A DNA stretch of 14,320 nt, from the NCBI GenBank assembly GCA_965368175.1, contig CBDULX010000071.1, positions 1 through 14,320 on the forward strand. Direction: 5' to 3'. The DNA comes from CBDULX01 sp965368175. GTDB taxonomy: Bacteria > Pseudomonadota > Gammaproteobacteria > SZUA-229. The translations under genes were made by a program, and so were the position numbers. Numbering within the stretch: the stretch's first letter is position 1; each line of letters opens with the position of its first letter. A model generated the notes under the pieces. That model saw only the letters and a list, made by a program, of their open reading frames with translations, searched no databases and was not told the origin of the DNA. Shown here one piece after another: positions 13,922 through 14,320 of the stretch.

Positions 13922-14320
13922 CTAATGGGTGCTTAACAGATACACCAGAATTTCCACTACTTGCTGCGGCGTTTCTGCTACAGCCTGAGCAGCGGCATCC
14001 ACTTCTTTTAAGGCATGGGTCAGTTCCGGATCGTGCAGAGTAATGATGGATTTACCTAAAGCCGCGGCATAACCCGCATCGAATGCTGCATTCCACTGCT
14101 TATATTTATCACCAAAACGGACCACGACCAGATCGGCTTTTTCTATGGCGTGTCGGATACGAATACTGTTGATCTTTGCCGCCTTGTGGTCCTTCCAGAA
14201 AGGTTTGTCTTCCTCGCCTAAAATTTTCACACCACAGTCATCACTGGCTTCGTGACTGGTGACGGGTGATAGCAACTTAACTTTGAGACCGGCTTGTTTA
14301 ACACCAGCTTCAATTTGCTC
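13922..14320 (-). CDS. ytoQ: YtoQ-family protein, N-terminus outside the window
   Basis: The visible 132 residues match the YtoQ family, related in fold to nucleoside 2-deoxyribosyltransferases. Motifs include SPVTSHEASDD, FWKDHKAAKINSIRIRHAIE, then DLVVVRFGDKYKQWNAAFDA and GYAAALGKSIITLHDPEL. It ends with LKEVDAAAQAV and a final helix. The reading frame stays open to the right edge, so roughly the first 12-15 residues, including the start and the N-terminal strand, lie beyond 14320. A TTG at 14273-14275 is internal, not the start. The biochemical role of YtoQ is not established; substrate and reaction cannot be told from sequence. It converges on the helical protein gene across the non-coding element. 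Confidence 0.9.
   Translation of the reverse strand, partial: EQIEAGVKQAGLKVKLLSPVTSHEASDDCGVKILGEEDKPFWKDHKAAKINSIRIRHAIEKADLVVVRFGDKYKQWNAAFDAGYAAALGKSIITLHDPELTHALKEVDAAAQAVAETPQQVVEILVYLLSTH

Overview
The window looks like part of a gammaproteobacterial chromosome. The evidence is the uninterrupted MoxR/DUF58/DUF4381/BatA/BatB-C/BatD gene order, lipoprotein signal peptides, Shine-Dalgarno-led starts, and intergenic repeats of a kind I associate with marine and halophilic Gammaproteobacteria. Base composition is moderate, and the intergenic DNA is clearly more AT-rich than the genes. I cannot name a genus. There are no tRNA, rRNA, transposase or integrase genes.

Layout: (1) 1-484 holds no convincing gene. 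It ends in a compact control region with a sigma70-like promoter overlapping a dyad, followed at once by an intrinsic terminator in front of a TTG-started moxR. (2) 485-7398 is one tightly packed six-gene operon whose first five genes overlap or abut at start/stop codons: MoxR AAA+ ATPase, DUF58 protein, DUF4381 membrane protein, BatA (vWA), a BatB-BatC fusion (vWA, TPR and Gln/Ser-rich tail), and BatD. As known for this family, a MoxR ATPase probably acts on membrane-anchored von Willebrand A proteins whose vWA and TPR parts face the periplasm, in envelope maturation or stress tolerance. (3) 7441-8155 is a TauE/SafE-type sulfur-anion permease inactivated by several stops and a frameshift. (4) 8611-9880 is a two-gene operon of unrecognised lipoproteins, followed by a GC-rich hairpin and a terminator. 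(5) 10370-11641 encodes a YeeE/YedE-family (TsuA-like) sulfur-compound transporter with its conserved cysteines. It ends in a strong terminator hairpin whose 3' arm carries the only ribosome-binding site for the next gene, a small four-helix membrane protein. (6) 12099-12408 is a dense regulatory stretch: perfect DnaA boxes on both strands, a 13-bp direct repeat, palindromes, and a 19-codon upstream ORF whose stop overlaps the start of an unrecognised 202-residue helical protein. (7) 13018-13921 has no gene but contains a roughly 620-bp structured element bounded by diverged inverted copies of one module, with many hairpins and two terminator-like structures. (8) The right edge is a truncated YtoQ-family gene on the minus strand.

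The least ordinary parts are non-coding: the 620-bp inverted-end element, including three hairpins that display CsrA-like GGA motifs; the DnaA-box cluster with a coupled upstream ORF; the terminator that hides the next gene's ribosome-binding site; and the moxR leader. All functional readings of these are inference from sequence alone.
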